Position numbers and translations under genes: made by a program. From Pseudomonas sp. Os17 (GTDB lineage: Bacteria > Pseudomonadota > Gammaproteobacteria > Pseudomonadales > Pseudomonadaceae), in contig NZ_AP014627.1 of the NCBI RefSeq assembly GCF_001547895.1, positions 6,202,001-6,266,000 on the forward strand: 64,000 nucleotides of DNA. The letters are read 5' to 3'. Positions 50,671-59,722 of this stretch are shown here, piece after piece (the stretch's first letter is position 1; every line of letters starts with the position of its first letter). The notes beneath the pieces were generated by a model. The model ran no database searches. It worked only from the letters and a program-made list of their open reading frames with translations, and was not told where the DNA came from.

Positions 50671-50826
50671 TCATTACCGGCGCTGCAATGAGCTTTCTTA
50701 AGATTTGCAGGCAACCTTTTGCGGGAATTTAGTAAGATAGCCCCCTAAGCATCTGAACATCTCCCGCCGGAGGTGGACTATATGTATAGGCAATACCCGT
50801 CCCACCCACCTCAAAGGAGCATTTTT
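50671..50826 (+). promoter_or_regulatory. pqqA leader with upstream in-frame start and pairing arms
   Basis: The 156-nt leader has TAAGAT (50733-50738) as a possible -10. Then comes GGAGGTGG (50769-50776), a strong Shine-Dalgarno placed 5 nt before an ATG at 50782. That ATG is in frame with pqqA (15 codons upstream, no stop between). GAGGTGG (50770-50776) can pair with CCACCTC (50806-50812), just before the pqqA Shine-Dalgarno AGGAG (50815-50819). The arrangement could couple or switch translation between the two starts. Confidence 0.55.
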
Positions 50827-50901
50827 ATGACCTGGTCCAAACCTGCTTACACCGACCTGCGTATCGGCTTCGAAGTCACCATGTACTTCGCCAGCCGCTG
50901 A
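50827..50901 (+). CDS. pqqA: PQQ precursor peptide PqqA
   Basis: A 24-residue ribosomal peptide, [24 protein letters not shown] with the Glu16 and Tyr20 that become PQQ in the E-x-x-x-Y arrangement. PqqE cross-links these two side chains while PqqD presents the peptide. The start has AGGAG 7 nt upstream. An upstream in-frame ATG at 50782, with a stronger Shine-Dalgarno, would give a 39-residue form. A terminator follows at once, so pqqA is probably made in excess over pqqB-E. Confidence 0.95.
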   Translation: MTWSKPAYTDLRIGFEVTMYFASR

Positions 50902-50930
50902 TTTCTGCCTCTGGCCGAAACACGCAGCGC

Positions 50931-50961
50931 AACGCCTCGGCCCGTCCGGGGCGTTTTTATT
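50931..50961 (+). terminator. Terminator/attenuator between pqqA and pqqB
   Basis: AACGCCTCGG (50931-50940), CCCGT, CCGGGGCGTT (50946-50955) with one T-G wobble, followed by a T-run. It would end most transcripts after pqqA and allow partial read-through into pqqB-E. Confidence 0.85.
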
Positions 50962-51004
50962 TTCAGTTGCCCACCTTGTTCACGTCGTCACCCCGGGAGT
51001 GTCC

Positions 51005-51916
51005 ATGTTTGTCCAGATTCTAGGTTCCGCCGCCGGCGGTGGTTTTCCGCAGTGGAACTGCAACTGCGTGAACTGCGCAGGGTTTCGCGACGGCAGCCTG
51101 CGGGCCCAGGCCCGCACCCAATCGTCCATCGCCATTTCCGATGACGGGGTGAACTGGGTACTGTGCAACGCCTCCCCGGACATCCGCGCCCAACTGCAGG
51201 GCTTCGCCCCCATGCAACCGGGCCGGGCCCTGCGCGATAGCGGAATCGGCGCCATCATCCTGATGGACAGCCAGATCGATCACACCACCGGCCTGCTCAG
51301 CCTGCGTGAAGGCTGCCCGCATCAGGTCTGGTGCACCGACATGGTCCACGAAGACCTGAGCACCGGCTTTCCGCTGTTCAAGATGCTCAGCCACTGGAAC
51401 GGCGGCCTGAACTGGAACCGCATCGAACTGGACCAGAGCTTCAGCATCCCCGCCTGCCCCAACCTGCGCTTCACGCCGCTGCCCCTGCGCAGCGCGGCGC
51501 CGCCCTATTCTCCGCACCGTTTCGACCCGCACCCGGGGGACAACATCGGCCTGATCGTCGAAGACCTGCGCAGCGGCGGCAAACTCTTCTATGCCCCGGG
51601 CCTGGGCAAAGTCGATGCGCCCCTGCTGGAGATCATGGCCGCCAGCGACGTGCTGCTGGTGGACGGCACCCTGTGGGAAGACGATGAAATGCAGCGCCGT
51701 GGCGTCGGCACCCGCACCGGCCAGGAAATGGGCCACCTGGCGCAGAACGGTCCCGGCGGCATGCTCGAGGTGCTGGAGCAACTGCCCCGCCAGCGCAAGG
51801 TGCTGATCCACATCAACAACACCAACCCGATCCTCGACGAAGACTCCGCCGAACGTGCCGAACTGGTACGTCGAAAGGTGGAAGTGGCTTACGACGGAAT
51901 GAGTATTGAGCTGTAG
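51005..51916 (+). CDS. pqqB: PqqB metallo-beta-lactamase-fold hydroxylase
   Basis: A 303-aa protein starting [20 protein letters not shown], the standard PqqB N-terminus, with GGAG 5 nt before the ATG at 51005. The metallo-beta-lactamase-like metal site is suggested by [14 protein letters not shown]. PqqB is an iron-dependent hydroxylase acting on the excised Glu-Tyr intermediate before PqqC. The stop codon lies inside a hairpin that precedes a REP element. Confidence 0.95.
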   Translation: MFVQILGSAAGGGFPQWNCNCVNCAGFRDGSLRAQARTQSSIAISDDGVNWVLCNASPDIRAQLQGFAPMQPGRALRDSGIGAIILMDSQIDHTTGLLSLREGCPHQVWCTDMVHEDLSTGFPLFKMLSHWNGGLNWNRIELDQSFSIPACPNLRFTPLPLRSAAPPYSPHRFDPHPGDNIGLIVEDLRSGGKLFYAPGLGKVDAPLLEIMAASDVLLVDGTLWEDDEMQRRGVGTRTGQEMGHLAQNGPGGMLEVLEQLPRQRKVLIHINNTNPILDEDSAERAELVRRKVEVAYDGMSIEL

Positions 51917-51966
51917 GCCATATCGCCTACAAGCTCGCTTTGCGTAGGAGCGGGCTTGCCCGCGAA
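51912..51966. repeat. Hairpin plus REP element between pqqB and pqqC
   Basis: TGTAGGC (51912-51918) and GCCTACA (51925-51931) form a perfect 7-bp hairpin across the pqqB stop codon. A REP core, GTAGGAGCGGGCTTGCCCGCGAA, follows at 51944-51966. Such intercistronic structures commonly stabilise the upstream message or cut downstream expression. Confidence 0.75.
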
Positions 51967-51990
51967 AGGACAGCCCCCCGGAGAACACAC

Positions 51991-52743
51991 ATGACCGACA
52001 CCCCCCTGTCCCCTGCCGAGTTCGAGCAGGCACTGCGCGCCAAGGGCGCCTATTACCACATCCATCACCCCTATCACGTGGCGATGTATGAAGGCCGGGC
52101 AAGCCGCGAACAGATCCAGGGCTGGGTCGCCAACCGCTTCTACTACCAGGTGAACATCCCCATGAAGGATGCGGCGATCCTCGCCAACTGCCCGGACCGG
52201 GAAGTTCGCCGCGAGTGGATCCAGCGCCTGCTGGACCACGACGGCGCCCCCGGTGAGGACGGCGGCATCGAGGCCTGGCTGCGCCTGGGCCAGGCGGTGG
52301 GCCTGGACCCGGAGCAACTGCGTTCCCAGGAACTGGTACTGCCCGGGGTGCGCTTCGCCGTGGACGCCTACGTCAACTTCGCCCGCCGCGCCAGTTGGCA
52401 GGAGGCCGCCAGCAGCTCGCTGACCGAGCTGTTCGCCCCACAGATCCACCAGTCGCGCCTGGACAGCTGGCCCCAGCATTACCCGTGGATCGACCCGGCC
52501 GGCTACGAGTACTTCCGCACCCGACTGGGCCAGGCCCGGCGCGATGTGGAACACGGCCTGGCCATCACCCTGCAGCACTACACCACCCGTGCCGGCCAGG
52601 AACGCATGCTGGAAATTCTCCAGTTCAAACTGGACATCCTTTGGAGCATGCTCGACGCCATGAGCATGGCCTATGAACTGAACCGCCCGCCTTATCACAG
52701 CGTTACCGATCAGCGGGTCTGGCATAAAGGGATCCCTCTATGA
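51991..52743 (+). CDS. pqqC: Pyrroloquinoline-quinone synthase PqqC
   Basis: A 250-aa all-helical oxidase with no metal or cofactor, carrying out the final ring closure and eight-electron oxidation to PQQ. Family features include [14 protein letters not shown] and [20 protein letters not shown]. The ATG at 51991 gives the known length for fluorescent pseudomonads; the Shine-Dalgarno is GGAG. Its stop overlaps the pqqD start. pqqC is widely used as a phylogenetic marker in this genus. Confidence 0.96.
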   Translation: MTDTPLSPAEFEQALRAKGAYYHIHHPYHVAMYEGRASREQIQGWVANRFYYQVNIPMKDAAILANCPDREVRREWIQRLLDHDGAPGEDGGIEAWLRLGQAVGLDPEQLRSQELVLPGVRFAVDAYVNFARRASWQEAASSSLTELFAPQIHQSRLDSWPQHYPWIDPAGYEYFRTRLGQARRDVEHGLAITLQHYTTRAGQERMLEILQFKLDILWSMLDAMSMAYELNRPPYHSVTDQRVWHKGIPL

Positions 52744-53015
52744 GTTTCGACCGCAGCAAGACCCCACGCTGGCGCCCCGGCTACCGCTTCCAGTACGAAC
52801 CGGCGCAAAAGGGCCACGTGCTGCTGTACCCGGAAGGCATGATCAAGCTCAACGACAGCGCGGCACTGATCGGTGGCCTGATCGACGGCGAGCGGGACGT
52901 GGCGGCGATCATCCAGGAGTTGGAGGTGCAGTTCCCCGGAGTGGCCGAGCTCGGTGACGATATCGAGCAGTTCATGGAGGTCGCCCGTGCCCAGCACTGG
53001 ATCGAACTCGGCTGA
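52740..53015 (+). CDS. pqqD: PqqD peptide chaperone
   Basis: A 91-aa winged-helix RiPP recognition element that binds PqqA and brings it to PqqE. It contains [20 protein letters not shown], the family's beta-strand and helix, and ends within the start of pqqE. It overlaps pqqC (ATGA) upstream and pqqE by 29 nt downstream, so C-D-E are translated together. Confidence 0.95.
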   Translation: MSFDRSKTPRWRPGYRFQYEPAQKGHVLLYPEGMIKLNDSAALIGGLIDGERDVAAIIQELEVQFPGVAELGDDIEQFMEVARAQHWIELG

Positions 53016-54153
53016 AGCCGTCGTGCCCGACAAACCGCCAGTCGGCCTGCCACTGTGGTTGCTGGCCGAGCTGACTTACCGCTGTCCGCTGCAATGCCCC
53101 TACTGCTCCAATCCCCTGGATTTCGCCGAGCAGGGCAAGGAGCTGAGCACCGAGCAATGGATCAAGGTGTTTCGCGAGGCGCGGGAGATGGGCGCCGCGC
53201 AGCTGGGCTTTTCCGGCGGTGAGCCTCTGGTGCGCCAGGACCTGGCCGAACTGATCGGCGAGGCGCGCAAGCTGGGTTTCTACACCAACCTGATCACCTC
53301 CGGCATCGGCCTCACCGAACAGAAGATCAGCGACTTCAAGAAAGCCGGCCTGGACCACATCCAGATCAGCTTCCAGGCCAGCGACGAGCAGGTGAACAAC
53401 CTGCTGGCCGGCTCGAAGAAAGCCTTCGCGCAGAAGCTGGAAATGGCCCGTGCGGTCAAGGCCCACGGTTACCCGATGGTGCTGAACTTCGTCACCCACC
53501 GGCACAACATCGACAGAATCGACCGCATCATCGAGCTGTGCATCGCCCTGGAAGCCGACTTCGTCGAGCTCGCCACCTGCCAGTTCTACGGCTGGGCCCA
53601 GCTCAACCGCGTCGGCCTGCTGCCGACCAAGGAGCAGCTGGTGCGCGCGGAATGCATCACCAACGAGTACCGCGCCAAGCTGGAAGCCCAGGGCCATCCC
53701 TGCAAACTGATCTTCGTCACCCCGGACTACTACGAAGAGCGCCCCAAGGCCTGCATGAATGGCTGGGGCAGCATCTTCCTCACCGTGACCCCGGACGGCA
53801 CCGCCCTGCCCTGCCACGGCGCGCGGCAGATGCCGGTGCAGTTCCCCAATGTGCGCGACCACAGCATGCAGCACATCTGGTACGACTCCTTCGGCTTCAA
53901 CCGCTATCGCGGCTACGACTGGATGCCCGAGCCGTGCCGCTCCTGCGACGAGAAGGAAAAGGACTTCGGTGGCTGCCGCTGCCAGGCCTTCATGCTCACG
54001 GGGGATGCCAGCAATGCCGACCCGGTGTGCAGCAAATCGGAACACCACGGGATGATTCTCAAGGCCCGCGAAGAATCCGAAACCGCCACCCAAACCATTG
54101 AGCAACTGGCCTTTCGCAATGAACGAAACTCACGCCTCATCGCCAAGGGTTGA
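52987..54153 (+). CDS. pqqE: PqqA peptide cyclase PqqE (radical SAM)
   Basis: A 388-aa radical-SAM enzyme that makes the Glu-Tyr C-C bond in PqqA. The SAM cluster motif is CPLQCPYC (CxxxCxxC) about 35 residues in; C-terminal cysteines in a SPASM-like domain include [10 protein letters not shown] and [19 protein letters not shown]. The GTG at 52987 is chosen because GGAGG stands 6 nt before it inside pqqD; an upstream ATG at 52954 is in frame but lacks a good site. The C-terminus overlaps the next gene by 35 nt. Confidence 0.95.
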   Translation: MPSTGSNSAEAVVPDKPPVGLPLWLLAELTYRCPLQCPYCSNPLDFAEQGKELSTEQWIKVFREAREMGAAQLGFSGGEPLVRQDLAELIGEARKLGFYTNLITSGIGLTEQKISDFKKAGLDHIQISFQASDEQVNNLLAGSKKAFAQKLEMARAVKAHGYPMVLNFVTHRHNIDRIDRIIELCIALEADFVELATCQFYGWAQLNRVGLLPTKEQLVRAECITNEYRAKLEAQGHPCKLIFVTPDYYEERPKACMNGWGSIFLTVTPDGTALPCHGARQMPVQFPNVRDHSMQHIWYDSFGFNRYRGYDWMPEPCRSCDEKEKDFGGCRCQAFMLTGDASNADPVCSKSEHHGMILKAREESETATQTIEQLAFRNERNSRLIAKG

Positions 54154-55951
54154 GCCCTTCAGCGCCAACCAGGCCACCGCCGCCGGAACCGATTTTGCCG
54201 AACTGCAACTGACGCCCCACGGCCTGTTCTGGAATGAATACCGTCCCGCAGACGCCAGTTGCCGGATCTGGCATTGGCAGCAAGGCCAGGCCCGTTGCCT
54301 GACCCCGGCGGGTTTCAGCGCCCGCAGCCGGGTCTACGAATACGGCGGCGGCGCCTTCTGCATCAGCGGCGAACACCTGGTGTTCGTCAATGACGCGGAC
54401 CAGCAGCTGTATCGCCAGCCCCTGGCCGGCGGCGCGCCAGAAGCCCTGACCCGGGGCGCTTGCCGCTACGGAGATCTGCAGGCTCACGCCGAGCAGGTCC
54501 TGGCCGTGGAAGAGTGCGCCAACGAGCACCGGCTGGTGGCCATCGACCTCCACGACGGGGGTCGGCAGCTGCTCGCCGCCGGGGCCGACTTCTATGCCGC
54601 TCCGACCTTGAGCGCCAACGGCCAACGCCTGGCCTGGATCGAATGGGATCGCCCTCATCAGCCCTGGACCTGCACTCGCCTGATGCTCGCCGAGCGCCAA
54701 GGCGACGGCACCTGGGGTGAACCGCGCTGCGTAGCCGGGGACGGCGAGCAGGAATCCCTGCAGCAGCCACGCTTCGACCAGGACCAGCAACTGTACTGCC
54801 TGACCGATCGCCAGGGTTTCTGGCAACCCTGGGCCGAATCCGGCAGCGGCTTGCGGCCGCTGCCCTGTGCCGCGGCCGATCACGCTCCAGCGCCCTGGCA
54901 GCTGGGCTGCAGCACCTGGATGCCCCTGGGCGGTGACGCCTGGTTCGGCAGCTGGACCGAGAATGGCTTCGGCCGTCTCGGCCTGCACCACGCCGACGGT
55001 GCGCAACAGGACTTCAGCGGCGACTACAGTCGCTTTCGCGGCCTGGCGCTGGATCAGCGCTACCTGTATTGCATCGCCGCCTCCCCCGTCAGCCCCTCGG
55101 CCGTGATCACCATCGAGCGGGAAACCCGGCAGGTACAGGTACTGGCCGGCGGCGTGGCGCCGCTGCCGGCGGAACACATCAGCCGTCCGCAAACCCTGTG
55201 CTACCCCAGCGGCGATGGCCAGGCCCATGGTTTCTTCTATCCGGCCATGAACGGGGTCAAGCGACCGCCCCTGGTGGTGTTCATCCACGGAGGTCCGACC
55301 TCGGCCTGCTATCCGATACTCGATCCGCGCATCCAGTTCTGGACCCAGCGCGGCTTCGCCGTGGCCGATCTGAACTACAGGGGCAGCAGCGGCTATGGCC
55401 GGGCCTATCGCCAGGCCCTGCACCTGCGCTGGGGCGAAGTGGATGTGGAAGATGCCTGCGCGGTGGTGTCCTACCTGGACCAGCAAGGGCTGATCGACCC
55501 ACGGCAGGCATTCATCCGTGGCGGCAGCGCGGGGGGCTATACCACCCTCTGTGCCCTGGCTTTCGCCAAGGTGTTCTGTGCCGGCGCCAGCTTGTACGGG
55601 GTCAGCGACCCCATTGCCCTCAGCCGTTCCACGCACAAGTTCGAGGGCGACTATCTGGACTGGCTGATCGGCGATCCGCAGCAGGACCGGCAGCGCTATC
55701 TGGCCCGCACACCGCTGCTGCACGCCGGCGACATCCGCGTCCCGGTGGTGTTTTTCCAGGGCGAGCTGGACGCCGTGGTGGTGCCGCAACAAACCCGCGA
55801 CATGCTCAAGGCGCTCAAGGACCAGGGCATTGCCGCCGAGGCGCATTACTACCCGGATGAACGCCACGGCTTTCGCAAGGCGGACAACCAGGCTCACGCC
55901 CTGGAGCAGGAGTGGCGGTTCTATCAGAAGGTGCTGCAGGCGCAGCCTTGA
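54119..55951 (+). CDS. S9 prolyl-oligopeptidase family peptidase
   Basis: A 610-aa serine peptidase. An N-terminal beta-propeller-like region (residues about 1-355) is followed by the alpha/beta-hydrolase catalytic domain, with [11 protein letters not shown], the nucleophile in [10 protein letters not shown], Asp in [11 protein letters not shown] and His in DERHGF. It overlaps pqqE and so belongs to the same operon. In several pseudomonads this gene is called pqqM and is proposed to help degrade PqqA or its remnants; that role is not shown by the sequence. The start ATG at 54119 was chosen; a TTG at 54098 is also open. Confidence 0.88.
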   Translation: MNETHASSPRVEPFSANQATAAGTDFAELQLTPHGLFWNEYRPADASCRIWHWQQGQARCLTPAGFSARSRVYEYGGGAFCISGEHLVFVNDADQQLYRQPLAGGAPEALTRGACRYGDLQAHAEQVLAVEECANEHRLVAIDLHDGGRQLLAAGADFYAAPTLSANGQRLAWIEWDRPHQPWTCTRLMLAERQGDGTWGEPRCVAGDGEQESLQQPRFDQDQQLYCLTDRQGFWQPWAESGSGLRPLPCAAADHAPAPWQLGCSTWMPLGGDAWFGSWTENGFGRLGLHHADGAQQDFSGDYSRFRGLALDQRYLYCIAASPVSPSAVITIERETRQVQVLAGGVAPLPAEHISRPQTLCYPSGDGQAHGFFYPAMNGVKRPPLVVFIHGGPTSACYPILDPRIQFWTQRGFAVADLNYRGSSGYGRAYRQALHLRWGEVDVEDACAVVSYLDQQGLIDPRQAFIRGGSAGGYTTLCALAFAKVFCAGASLYGVSDPIALSRSTHKFEGDYLDWLIGDPQQDRQRYLARTPLLHAGDIRVPVVFFQGELDAVVVPQQTRDMLKALKDQGIAAEAHYYPDERHGFRKADNQAHALEQEWRFYQKVLQAQP

Positions 55952-55992
55952 GCAAGGCCCGCCCGTTCCAGCGCAACGGGCGGGCCGGACCA

Positions 55993-56151
55993 TCAGCGTT
56001 TGGCGATGATGTAGACCGCGTGGACGATACCGGGGATGTAGCCACACAGGGTCAGCAGGATGTTCAGCCAGAAAGCGCCGCCAAAGCCCACTTGCAGAAA
56101 TACCCCCAGGGGCGGCAAGAGAATGGCGAAGATGATGCGGATCAAGTCCAT
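55993..56151 (-). CDS. YqaE/Pmp3-family small membrane protein
   Basis: A 52-aa protein of two membrane helices: MDLIRIIFAILLPPLGVFLQ, then LNILLTLCGYIPGIVHAVYII. The PPLGVFLQVGFGGAFWLNILLT block is the Pmp3/UPF0057 signature. The family is linked to membrane potential, salt and stress response, with no enzyme function. The ATG at 56151 has an AGGAG Shine-Dalgarno. It is convergent with the S9 peptidase and probably independent of the pqq operon. Confidence 0.9.
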   Translation of the reverse strand: MDLIRIIFAILLPPLGVFLQVGFGGAFWLNILLTLCGYIPGIVHAVYIIAKR

Positions 56152-56382
56152 AGGGCAGCTCCTGTTGGAAATCGGCTCGGTTGAGCCTTGCCTGCAATCG
56201 ACCCCGGCTGCGGGCCAGGGTTCAGAACAATCACCCGCCAGCCCGCAGGGCGGTCTTGTTGCAGTGGCTCTGCCCCAATGGCATTCAGCCGATGACAGCG
56301 ACGGCCCGGGTCGATAGGCGCAACGAGCCAGCAAGCGACCGAGGTTTCAAGGGCCACACCGGACGCTGAACAACACGGAGAC
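56152..56382. other. Intergenic region between Pmp3 peptide and aminotransferase terminator
   Basis: About 230 nt without a believable gene. It contains a small hairpin GGCTC-GGTT-GAGCC near 56168-56181 and should hold the promoter of the Pmp3 gene, but I could not pick out clear -35/-10 boxes. Confidence 0.4.
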
Positions 56383-56419
56383 AAAAAAACGCCCCGTGCG
56401 AAAAATCGGACACGGGGCG
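56383..56419 (-). terminator. Terminator after the aminotransferase
   Basis: On the minus strand CGCCCCGTG, a 12-nt loop (TCCGATTTTTCG) and CACGGGGCG are followed by seven T. The arms are 56390-56398 and 56411-56419 on the plus strand. A strong intrinsic terminator for the minus-strand aminotransferase/MOSC transcript. Confidence 0.92.
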
Positions 56420-56424
56420 ATGCG

Positions 56425-56506
56425 TTATACCGCGAGACGGTTCAGGAATTCAGTCAACGTGAGGTGGCAGCAAACCTCGGTGAAGCGCGCCGGATCGGCC
56501 TGGATA
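56425..56506 (-). other. Possible displaced C-terminal tail or small reading frame
   Basis: Immediately after the aminotransferase stop (56507) the other frame encodes a coding-like 26-residue stretch from SDIQADPARFTEVCC to FLNRLAV. It ends six bases before the terminator. Removing one G from the five-G run at 56518-56522 (minus strand) would fuse it to the aminotransferase. It may be a true tail lost by frameshift, or chance. Confidence 0.3.
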
Positions 56507-57790
56507 TCAGACCACCACCCCCTTGCGGCATTGCAGTTGTGCAGTGCGCACCCGGGAGAACGCCCGGGCCAGGCGCAGCAGCATTTCATCGATATTGCCC
56601 TTGCTGACACTCAGGGCCGGGGTGAAGCGCAGGCAGTCCGGTTGCGGGGCACTGAGCAACAACCCTTCGAGCAGCGCCGCCTTGACCACCGCCTCAGCCG
56701 AGGCGTCGGCCAGGCTCATGCCCCAGAGCAGTCCATGGCCACGCACTTCGCCCTGTGCATAACGGCTCGCCAGGCGCGTCAGCCCCTGCCCCAGGTACTG
56801 GCCATGGGTGCGCACCTGCTGCAGAAAGCCGTGCTCCTGCAGACTGTCCAGCACCGCCAGGCCGGCCGAAGTCATCAGCGCATTGCCGTGATGCGTGCCG
56901 TCCAGTTCGCCCGCTTCGAAACAGCAGGCCTTGCCCCGCGCCAGCAGCGCCGCCAGCGGCACGCCGCCGCCCAGGCCCTTGCCCAAGGCAATGATGTCGG
57001 CGCGCACGCCATACAACTGTTCGGCCAGCAGCGTGCCGCAGCGGCCGATGCCGGTCTGCACCTCATCGAGAATCAACAGGATGCCCAGCTCACGACACAG
57101 ACGTTCCACGCCCTTGAGGTAGTGTTCAGTCGCTGGAATGACCCCGGCCTCGCCCTGGATCGGCTCCAGCATGATGGCCACGGTTTGCGCATCCACTGCC
57201 GCGTGCAAAGCGGGCAGATCATTGAACGGCACCTGGCTGAAGCCCGGCAGCTGAGGCTCGAAGCGATTGCCCGGGGCACCACGCCCCGCCGCCGACAGCG
57301 CGGCAAAACCCCGACCATGACAACTGCGACTGGCGGTGATGATGCCGGCCGCGCCGCCTCGGTGCAGTTGTCCCCACTTGCGGGCCAGCTTGATCGCGGC
57401 CTCGCAGGCTTCGCTGCCACTGCTCAACAGATAGGCCTGGTCGCTGCCGGTGCTGCGGCACAGGCGATCGGCAAGCTTGAGCATGCCGCGGTTGTAGAAA
57501 CCCGAGCCGGGGTTGATCAGCGACTGGGCCTGGGCGGCCAGGGCATTGACCACGACCGAAGGGCTATGGCCCAGGCTGTTGGCGGCTCCGGCCTGGGTGA
57601 AGTCAAGATAGGTGCGGTCATTGCTGTCCCATAACCAGGAACCCTGGCCACGGACGAACACCGTCTGGGGACGCGGCACGCTGGGCATCAGGCACTCACT
57701 GGCACAGCCATCGTCCGCGGCAGCCAGACAGGGCTCGACGGCCAGATCCTCCAGACTGGGCGGGGTACGGCGCAGATTGAACAGATTCAT
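56507..57790 (-). CDS. Class III pyridoxal-phosphate aminotransferase
   Basis: A 427-aa PLP enzyme of the acetylornithine/ornithine aminotransferase family. The motif LILDEVQTGIGRCG precedes the PLP-binding Lys in IIALGKGLGGGVPLAALL; LLSSGSEACEAAIKLARK contacts the phosphate. The conserved core ends near FTPALSVSKGNIDEMLLRLARAF, after which 17 residues lead to the stop. In some pseudomonads a gene of this type follows the pqq operon and is called pqqI; its role in PQQ synthesis is unproven. It starts 4 nt inside the MOSC gene's end. Confidence 0.88.
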   Translation of the reverse strand: MNLFNLRRTPPSLEDLAVEPCLAAADDGCASECLMPSVPRPQTVFVRGQGSWLWDSNDRTYLDFTQAGAANSLGHSPSVVVNALAAQAQSLINPGSGFYNRGMLKLADRLCRSTGSDQAYLLSSGSEACEAAIKLARKWGQLHRGGAAGIITASRSCHGRGFAALSAAGRGAPGNRFEPQLPGFSQVPFNDLPALHAAVDAQTVAIMLEPIQGEAGVIPATEHYLKGVERLCRELGILLILDEVQTGIGRCGTLLAEQLYGVRADIIALGKGLGGGVPLAALLARGKACCFEAGELDGTHHGNALMTSAGLAVLDSLQEHGFLQQVRTHGQYLGQGLTRLASRYAQGEVRGHGLLWGMSLADASAEAVVKAALLEGLLLSAPQPDCLRFTPALSVSKGNIDEMLLRLARAFSRVRTAQLQCRKGVVV

Positions 57791-58485
57791 GCCCGCAAGC
57801 CCTCCAGGGGCAGTCCCAACAAGCGCGAGGACCAGTCCTCGACACGACCGGTGCGCAGGCGCTTGATGGCAATATCGCGCCAGCGCGAGGACAGCGCGGG
57901 GCAGTCAATCAGGGTTTTCAGACCGACAGGCTCCAGGGGCTCCCGGAAAAAACAGCGTAGGGCCCAGGCCACGGTCAGGCCGGGATAACTGCGCTGGATC
58001 AGTTCCAAGGGTTCGTCCGCCTGGACGAAGCCGGGTTTGAGCACCCGGTAGAACCAGCCACAGCGGCCATTGTCCTGGGCCTGCTGGGGCAGATTGACCA
58101 GCCCCCAGCGCCGGCTCAGGCGGTAGCAGGGGGAACGGGGCTGACTGACCTGCAACAACGCACCGCCCCAGCGGAACATGTCCCCCAGGCACACCTGCTC
58201 TTCGGTCAGGCCGCGGGTCGAGAGATTTTCGCCAAAGGCCGGGGCCGACCAATCGAACTGTGGATAACGTTTGCGCCAGTGGGCGTAGTGCTCGGCGGGA
58301 TAGTGATGCAGGGCCCGTTCAGGACCGCTATGAAAGCGCGGATCACCCTGCTCATCGCTGCCCAGGCCTTGTGGCCACAACCAGAGACGGTTTGCAACCG
58401 GGTGCTTGTCGGTATCTATGACCAGACCCTGGCCGAGATTTTTTGCCTTGCCTATGTAAACACCATCGACGTAAACGGTATTCAT
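57787..58485 (-). CDS. MOSC-domain protein (YiiM-like)
   Basis: A 232-aa protein with a MOSC domain (about residues 20-165). The conserved Cys lies in QPRSPCYRLSRRWG, and a C-terminal 3-alpha-like domain follows. YiiM-type MOSC proteins accept molybdenum or sulfur and take part in detoxifying N-hydroxylated compounds; the substrate here is unknown. It is coupled to the aminotransferase (ATGA overlap) and divergent from the LysR gene. Confidence 0.88.
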   Translation of the reverse strand: MNTVYVDGVYIGKAKNLGQGLVIDTDKHPVANRLWLWPQGLGSDEQGDPRFHSGPERALHHYPAEHYAHWRKRYPQFDWSAPAFGENLSTRGLTEEQVCLGDMFRWGGALLQVSQPRSPCYRLSRRWGLVNLPQQAQDNGRCGWFYRVLKPGFVQADEPLELIQRSYPGLTVAWALRCFFREPLEPVGLKTLIDCPALSSRWRDIAIKRLRTGRVEDWSSRLLGLPLEGLRA

Positions 58486-58517
58486 CGCCCTTCTTGGCCC
58501 TGTAAGCCTTGTGAATA

Positions 58518-58535
58518 GGCGCTAGACTAGGCGCC
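58518..58535. promoter_or_regulatory. Dyad between MOSC and LysR genes
   Basis: GGCGC (58518-58522), TAGACTAG, GCGCC (58531-58535) is a perfect 5-bp inverted repeat in the 102-nt divergent gap. It is a candidate operator for the LysR protein that follows. Confidence 0.4.
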
Positions 58536-58587
58536 TTGCGGGCTCCGGGCCATTTCGATTTTTAAGCTTTTTCGATAAGAAATACTT

Positions 58588-59517
58588 ATGGATTTTAAGC
58601 AACTGCGTTATTTCGTCGCGGTGTATGAAGAAGGCCACGTGGGCCGTGCTGCAGAGCGCCTGTCGATCTCACAACCGGCACTGTCCCAGCAGATCCGCCA
58701 ACTGGAGCAGAACCTCGACGTCAGCCTGTTTGAACGCAGCAGCAAGCGGCTCTTGCCGACCCTGGCCGCCCACACCCTCTACAATCACGCCCTGCCCCTG
58801 CTCGATGGCCTGCAACAGGCCCGCGAAGCCTTGCGCAACTTCAAGGGCCAAGCCCTGCGCACCCTGGCCATCGGCGTACTGCAAACGGTGCACACCAGCC
58901 TGGTGCCGCAGATGCTCGAACGGGTACGCAAAGCCCAGCCCCATCTGGTGGTGCAGATCTACGAACTGACGGGCCTGGAGATCGAACGGCGCTTGCTCAA
59001 TGGCTCGCTGGACATCGGCATCAGCTACCTGCCGCCACGCCAGCCCGGCCTGCATGGCGTTCCGCTCTATGAAGACGAGCTGACACTGGTCATCCCCGCG
59101 CAACACCCGTTGCGCGAATTCAAGAAGGTGTCCATGAGCCAGGCGGCGGAACTGCCGATGTTGCTACTGGGAGAGGAGTTTCAGGTGCGCCAGATCTGGC
59201 AGGCACAACTGGCCAATCTGGGACGGCGCCCGCAGGTACAGGCGGAACTGAACAATATGGCCGGCATCCTCGACAGCCTGCCCCACACCCAGCTGGCCAC
59301 CGTGCTTCCGGGGCGTTCGCAACAGCAGCACAGCAACAGCGAATTGCTGTGGAAGCCCTTGAGCGAACCCAGGGTGCCATTGAAAGTCGGATTGGTCTGT
59401 CGCGATCTGCAGCGTCAGCAGGGGACGCTGGAATTGCTGCGAACCTTGCTGGAAGACTCGATGAGCACCCACGACGGACGCCTGGGCACAACGGTGGTGC
59501 CGGACATCCTGGGCTGA
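58588..59517 (+). CDS. LysR-family transcriptional regulator
   Basis: A 309-aa regulator of the CynR/BenM type. The N-terminal helix-turn-helix DFKQLRYFVAVYEEGHVGRAAERLSISQPALSQQI begins at residue 2, and an effector-binding domain follows from about 90. A regulator in this place is called pqqH in some strains. Divergent orientation suggests it controls the MOSC-aminotransferase pair and possibly itself. It is followed by a terminator shared with RsmY on the other strand. Confidence 0.9.
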   Translation: MDFKQLRYFVAVYEEGHVGRAAERLSISQPALSQQIRQLEQNLDVSLFERSSKRLLPTLAAHTLYNHALPLLDGLQQAREALRNFKGQALRTLAIGVLQTVHTSLVPQMLERVRKAQPHLVVQIYELTGLEIERRLLNGSLDIGISYLPPRQPGLHGVPLYEDELTLVIPAQHPLREFKKVSMSQAAELPMLLLGEEFQVRQIWQAQLANLGRRPQVQAELNNMAGILDSLPHTQLATVLPGRSQQQHSNSELLWKPLSEPRVPLKVGLVCRDLQRQQGTLELLRTLLEDSMSTHDGRLGTTVVPDILG

Positions 59518-59544
59518 ACTCGCCGGAATAAAAAAGCCGGGCAA

Positions 59545-59667
59545 AAGAAAACCCCGCCGAAGCGGGGTTTTGCAGACTGTTTCCCTGACATCCTTTTCAC
59601 TCCACCATCCTGGCGGAATCCTACGTGTCCGTGTTGTTGCTTTGCGCTTCCTGCGCGACGTCCATGT
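59545..59667 (-). ncRNA. rsmY: RsmY small RNA (Gac/Rsm regulator)
   Basis: A ~120-nt minus-strand RNA between the LysR gene and an acyl-CoA dehydrogenase. It carries at least eight GGA motifs, several as AGGA, including GCGC-AGGAA-GCGC, where the motif sits in a hairpin loop; this element is shared with P. aeruginosa RsmY. It ends in the terminator hairpin at 59548-59571. RsmY titrates the translational repressors RsmA/RsmE and so releases secondary-metabolite, exoenzyme and biofilm genes. The predicted length (about 118-123 nt) equals the RsmY of P. protegens CHA0. The start near 59667 follows a -10-like TAATCT (59678-59673); the exact base is an estimate. Confidence 0.9.
59548..59571. terminator. 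Shared terminator of RsmY and the LysR gene
   Basis: AAAACCCCGC (59548-59557), CGAA, GCGGGGTTTT (59562-59571): a perfect 10-bp stem with A/T tails on both sides. It ends RsmY on the minus strand and can stop LysR transcription on the plus strand. Confidence 0.93.
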
Positions 59668-59722
59668 GAAGTAGATTAGCCTCAGCCGTCATCTACCGAT
59701 ATGGACGATCAGCAGCACGTTA

